From Micromonosporaceae bacterium (GTDB lineage: Bacteria > Actinomycetota > Actinomycetes > Mycobacteriales > Micromonosporaceae), in NCBI GenBank assembly GCA_017354595.1, contig JAFMQQ010000159.1, forward strand, positions 1 through 7,066: DNA of 7,066 nt, in the 5' to 3' direction. Under the pieces are notes generated by a model. The model saw only the letters and a list, made by a program, of their open reading frames with translations. It did no database searches and was not told the DNA's origin. Position numbers and translations under genes: made by a program. This document shows, piece by piece, positions 5,518 through 7,066 of the stretch. The first letter of the stretch is position 1; every line of letters begins with the position of its first letter.

Positions 5518-6662
5518 GCCGGTTGACCCGTACCGGTTGGGGGGTGGCGGCCGGCGCGGCGCTGCTGGCGGCCGGCGGGCTGGTCGCGCACTACGCGGCC
5601 CTGGCCGGGCTGGGCCTTGCCGGGCTGGCCTACCTGCTGCTCGCGTTCGCCTTCCTCGCGGTACGGCCCCGGCTGTCGGTGCAGCGTTCGGTCAGCCCGA
5701 ACCGGGTGCCGGTGGGTATCCCGGCGACCGGCCGGCTGACGGTACGCAACGCCGGCCGGTTGACCGCGCCCCGGTTCGAGGCGGTCGAGTCGGTCGACGG
5801 CCGGCCGCTGACCGTACCGGTGGCCGCACTGGCCCCCCGTACCACCGCCGAGTTGGCGTACCCGATCGCCACTTCGTACCGTGGCCTGCTCCGGCTGGGC
5901 CCGCTGGTGCTGCGCCGGGTCGATCCGCTCGGCCTGGCCCGCCGGGACCTGGCGCTGTCCGGCCGCGACCTGCTCTGGGTACACCCCCGCATCCACCGGG
6001 TGGCGCCGCTGCCGGTCGGGGTGGCCCTCGACTTCGAGGGCCGGCTGACCGACGCGGCACCGCACGGATCGACCGCCTTCGCGTCGCTGCGCGAGTACGC
6101 CCCCGGCGACGACCCGCGGCACATCCACTGGCCGTCGACCGCCCGGACCGGCACCCTGCTGGTCCGCGAACACGTCGACACCACCGAGCCCAGCGTGGCG
6201 ATGGTGCTCGACACCCGGTCCGACCTGCTCGACCAGCAGGCGTTCGAGACCGCGGTGGAGGTCTGCGCCTCGGTCGCCGCCGCGGCTCAACGCGTCGGCC
6301 ACACCGTCAGCCTGGTCGCGCTCGGCGAGGACGCGCAGGCCGTCACCGGGCTTGGCGGGCACGGCATCCTCGACCGGCTCGCCGCATTGTCCCGTGTGGA
6401 CGGTCCGCAGGCCAGCCTGGTCCAGCTCGCCGAGCGCGCACCGGGCGGCGGCTGCCTGCTGGTCGCTACCGGCCGGGCATCCGGACTGGCGGCCCAGCTG
6501 GCCGGCCAGCGGCGCCGGTTCAGCCGGGTCCTGCTCGTCCACTGTGGACGTGACGAACGCGCCCGTACGCTGCGCCGGCCCGGCATGACCGTGGTACACG
6601 CACCGGACGCGGCGAGCGCGGCCCGCAGCATCACCGGGTACGTCACCGGGGGGCAGCGATGA
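5514..6662 (+). CDS. DUF58 domain membrane protein, MoxR partner
   Basis: A 382-residue protein starting at the ATG that overlaps the MoxR stop (ATGA). There is no clear ribosome binding site, so translation is probably coupled. Two adjacent hydrophobic segments occupy about residues 9-50. A beta-rich stretch follows (VRPRLSVQRSVSPNRVPVG, LTVRNAGRLTAPRFEAVE), as is usual between the membrane hairpin and the DUF58 domain. The DUF58 signature is clear at 190-213: SLREYAPGDDPRHIHW followed by PSTARTG. It leads into VAMVLDTRSD with D233 at the position of the first MIDAS-like motif, which is imperfect (D-T-R-S-D instead of DxSxS). The C-terminal part keeps the alternating strands and helices of a VWA-like fold. 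DUF58 proteins are the usual genetic and presumed physical partners of MoxR. The biochemical role is not established. The downstream gene overlaps by ATGA. Confidence 0.93.
   Translation: MSRLTRTGWGVAAGAALLAAGGLVAHYAALAGLGLAGLAYLLLAFAFLAVRPRLSVQRSVSPNRVPVGIPATGRLTVRNAGRLTAPRFEAVESVDGRPLTVPVAALAPRTTAELAYPIATSYRGLLRLGPLVLRRVDPLGLARRDLALSGRDLLWVHPRIHRVAPLPVGVALDFEGRLTDAAPHGSTAFASLREYAPGDDPRHIHWPSTARTGTLLVREHVDTTEPSVAMVLDTRSDLLDQQAFETAVEVCASVAAAAQRVGHTVSLVALGEDAQAVTGLGGHGILDRLAALSRVDGPQASLVQLAERAPGGGCLLVATGRASGLAAQLAGQRRRFSRVLLVHCGRDERARTLRRPGMTVVHAPDAASAARSITGYVTGGQR
6537..6549. repeat. GTCCACTGTGGAC palindrome, copy 3
   Basis: A perfect palindrome with 6-bp arms around a central T, the same core as TCCACAGTGGA but extended by one base pair. 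It lies inside the DUF58 coding sequence and overlaps less preferred codons. A degenerate 12-bp form, GTCCACAGTGAC, occurs at 2021-2032, and its exact reverse complement at 4945-4956. Confidence 0.55.
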
Positions 6663-7066
6663 CCAGGCTGCTTCGGGCCGGCCTGGCCGGGCTGAGCGGG
6701 TTGGCCGCGGTGGTCGCGTTCGCCCCCGCATTCAGCGCTGCGGGGCCGACCTATCTGGTACCCACCGCCGGCGCGGTGGCCCTGCTGACCCTGCTCGGCC
6801 TGCTGCTGGGCGCAACCCGGCTCGATCCGCTCGCCCGCCTGACCATCGAGCTGGTCGCGCTGCTCGGGTTCCTGGCCGTCGCGTTCGGCCCGGGCCAGCT
6901 GCCGGCGCTGGCCGGCGGGCCGCGGCGGTTGATCACCGCTGCGCTACCGCTGGACCCGGGCGGCGTCGAGCTGGCCACGGTGGCGATGCTCGCCGGGCTG
7001 GCCGCGATCGGCGCACTGGAGCCCGCACTGCGCGGCCCGGCGGCGCACGCCCGGTCAGGGCTGGCC
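6659..7066 (+). CDS. Probable TgpA/DUF3488-type transglutaminase, N-terminal membrane part (truncated by window)
   Basis: The ATG overlaps the DUF58 stop (ATGA) and has GGGGGG (6648-6653) 5 nt upstream. 136 codons are visible before the right edge, without a stop. They encode four hydrophobic segments at about residues 7-27, 33-52, 60-79 and 103-122, joined by short Arg-containing or Pro/Gly-containing loops. This fits the multi-helix N-terminal region of TgpA-like proteins, whose later part carries a periplasm-facing transglutaminase-like Cys-His-Asp domain. No catalytic residue is inside the window, so the assignment rests on membrane topology and on the well-known order MoxR, DUF58, transglutaminase. 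Another polytopic membrane protein is possible. Expected role: envelope-associated enzyme or protease-like partner of the MoxR/DUF58 pair. Confidence 0.72.
   Translation, partial: MTRLLRAGLAGLSGLAAVVAFAPAFSAAGPTYLVPTAGAVALLTLLGLLLGATRLDPLARLTIELVALLGFLAVAFGPGQLPALAGGPRRLITAALPLDPGGVELATVAMLAGLAAIGALEPALRGPAAHARSGLA

Noticed and set aside
5361..6731. 456-codon minus-strand open frame opposite DUF58
   Set aside because: Its composition is that of an antisense shadow, and the plus-strand DUF58 signature is unambiguous.

Overview
The window is very GC-rich (about 70% or more by eye), uses GTG starts, and packs genes by stop/start overlap, which points to a high-GC actinobacterium. The gene content and the frequent GTAC-containing codons fit Micromonosporaceae or a close relative, but that placement is inference and no marker gene proves it. 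I see no tRNA, rRNA, CRISPR array, insertion sequence or phage gene.

Layout. (1) Positions 1-2512, minus strand: one long gene with no stop codon, running off the left edge. It encodes a membrane-anchored extracytoplasmic protein: a basic N-terminus, one membrane anchor, a likely beta-propeller region, a Pro/Thr-rich linker, four cysteine-containing PASTA repeats and a Cys/aromatic-rich C-terminal domain. (2) Positions 2513-2842: a divergent control region with two direct-repeat pairs, two perfect inverted repeats, weak -10-like elements and a possible 25-codon leader ORF with a strong ribosome binding site. (3) Positions 2843-7066, plus strand: a tight operon of a transmembrane Ser/Thr protein kinase with an Fn3-like outer domain, a MoxR-family AAA+ ATPase, a DUF58 membrane protein and the first 136 codons of a probable TgpA/DUF3488-type transglutaminase. 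The junctions are GTGA overlap, 2-nt gap, ATGA overlap, ATGA overlap.

How the parts may work together. MoxR, DUF58 and TgpA-like transglutaminase genes are a recurrent actinobacterial set, thought to be an envelope-associated AAA+ and membrane-partner system whose substrate is mostly unknown. The transmembrane kinase adds a phospho-signalling input. The divergent protein carries the PASTA repeats that bacterial kinases of the PknB type usually carry themselves, while this kinase has an Fn3-like domain instead. A working hypothesis is a split cell-wall sensor: the PASTA/propeller protein and the kinase receptor operate outside the membrane, and the MoxR/DUF58/transglutaminase machinery is the output. 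The sequence shows the domains and the gene order; the functional link is inference.
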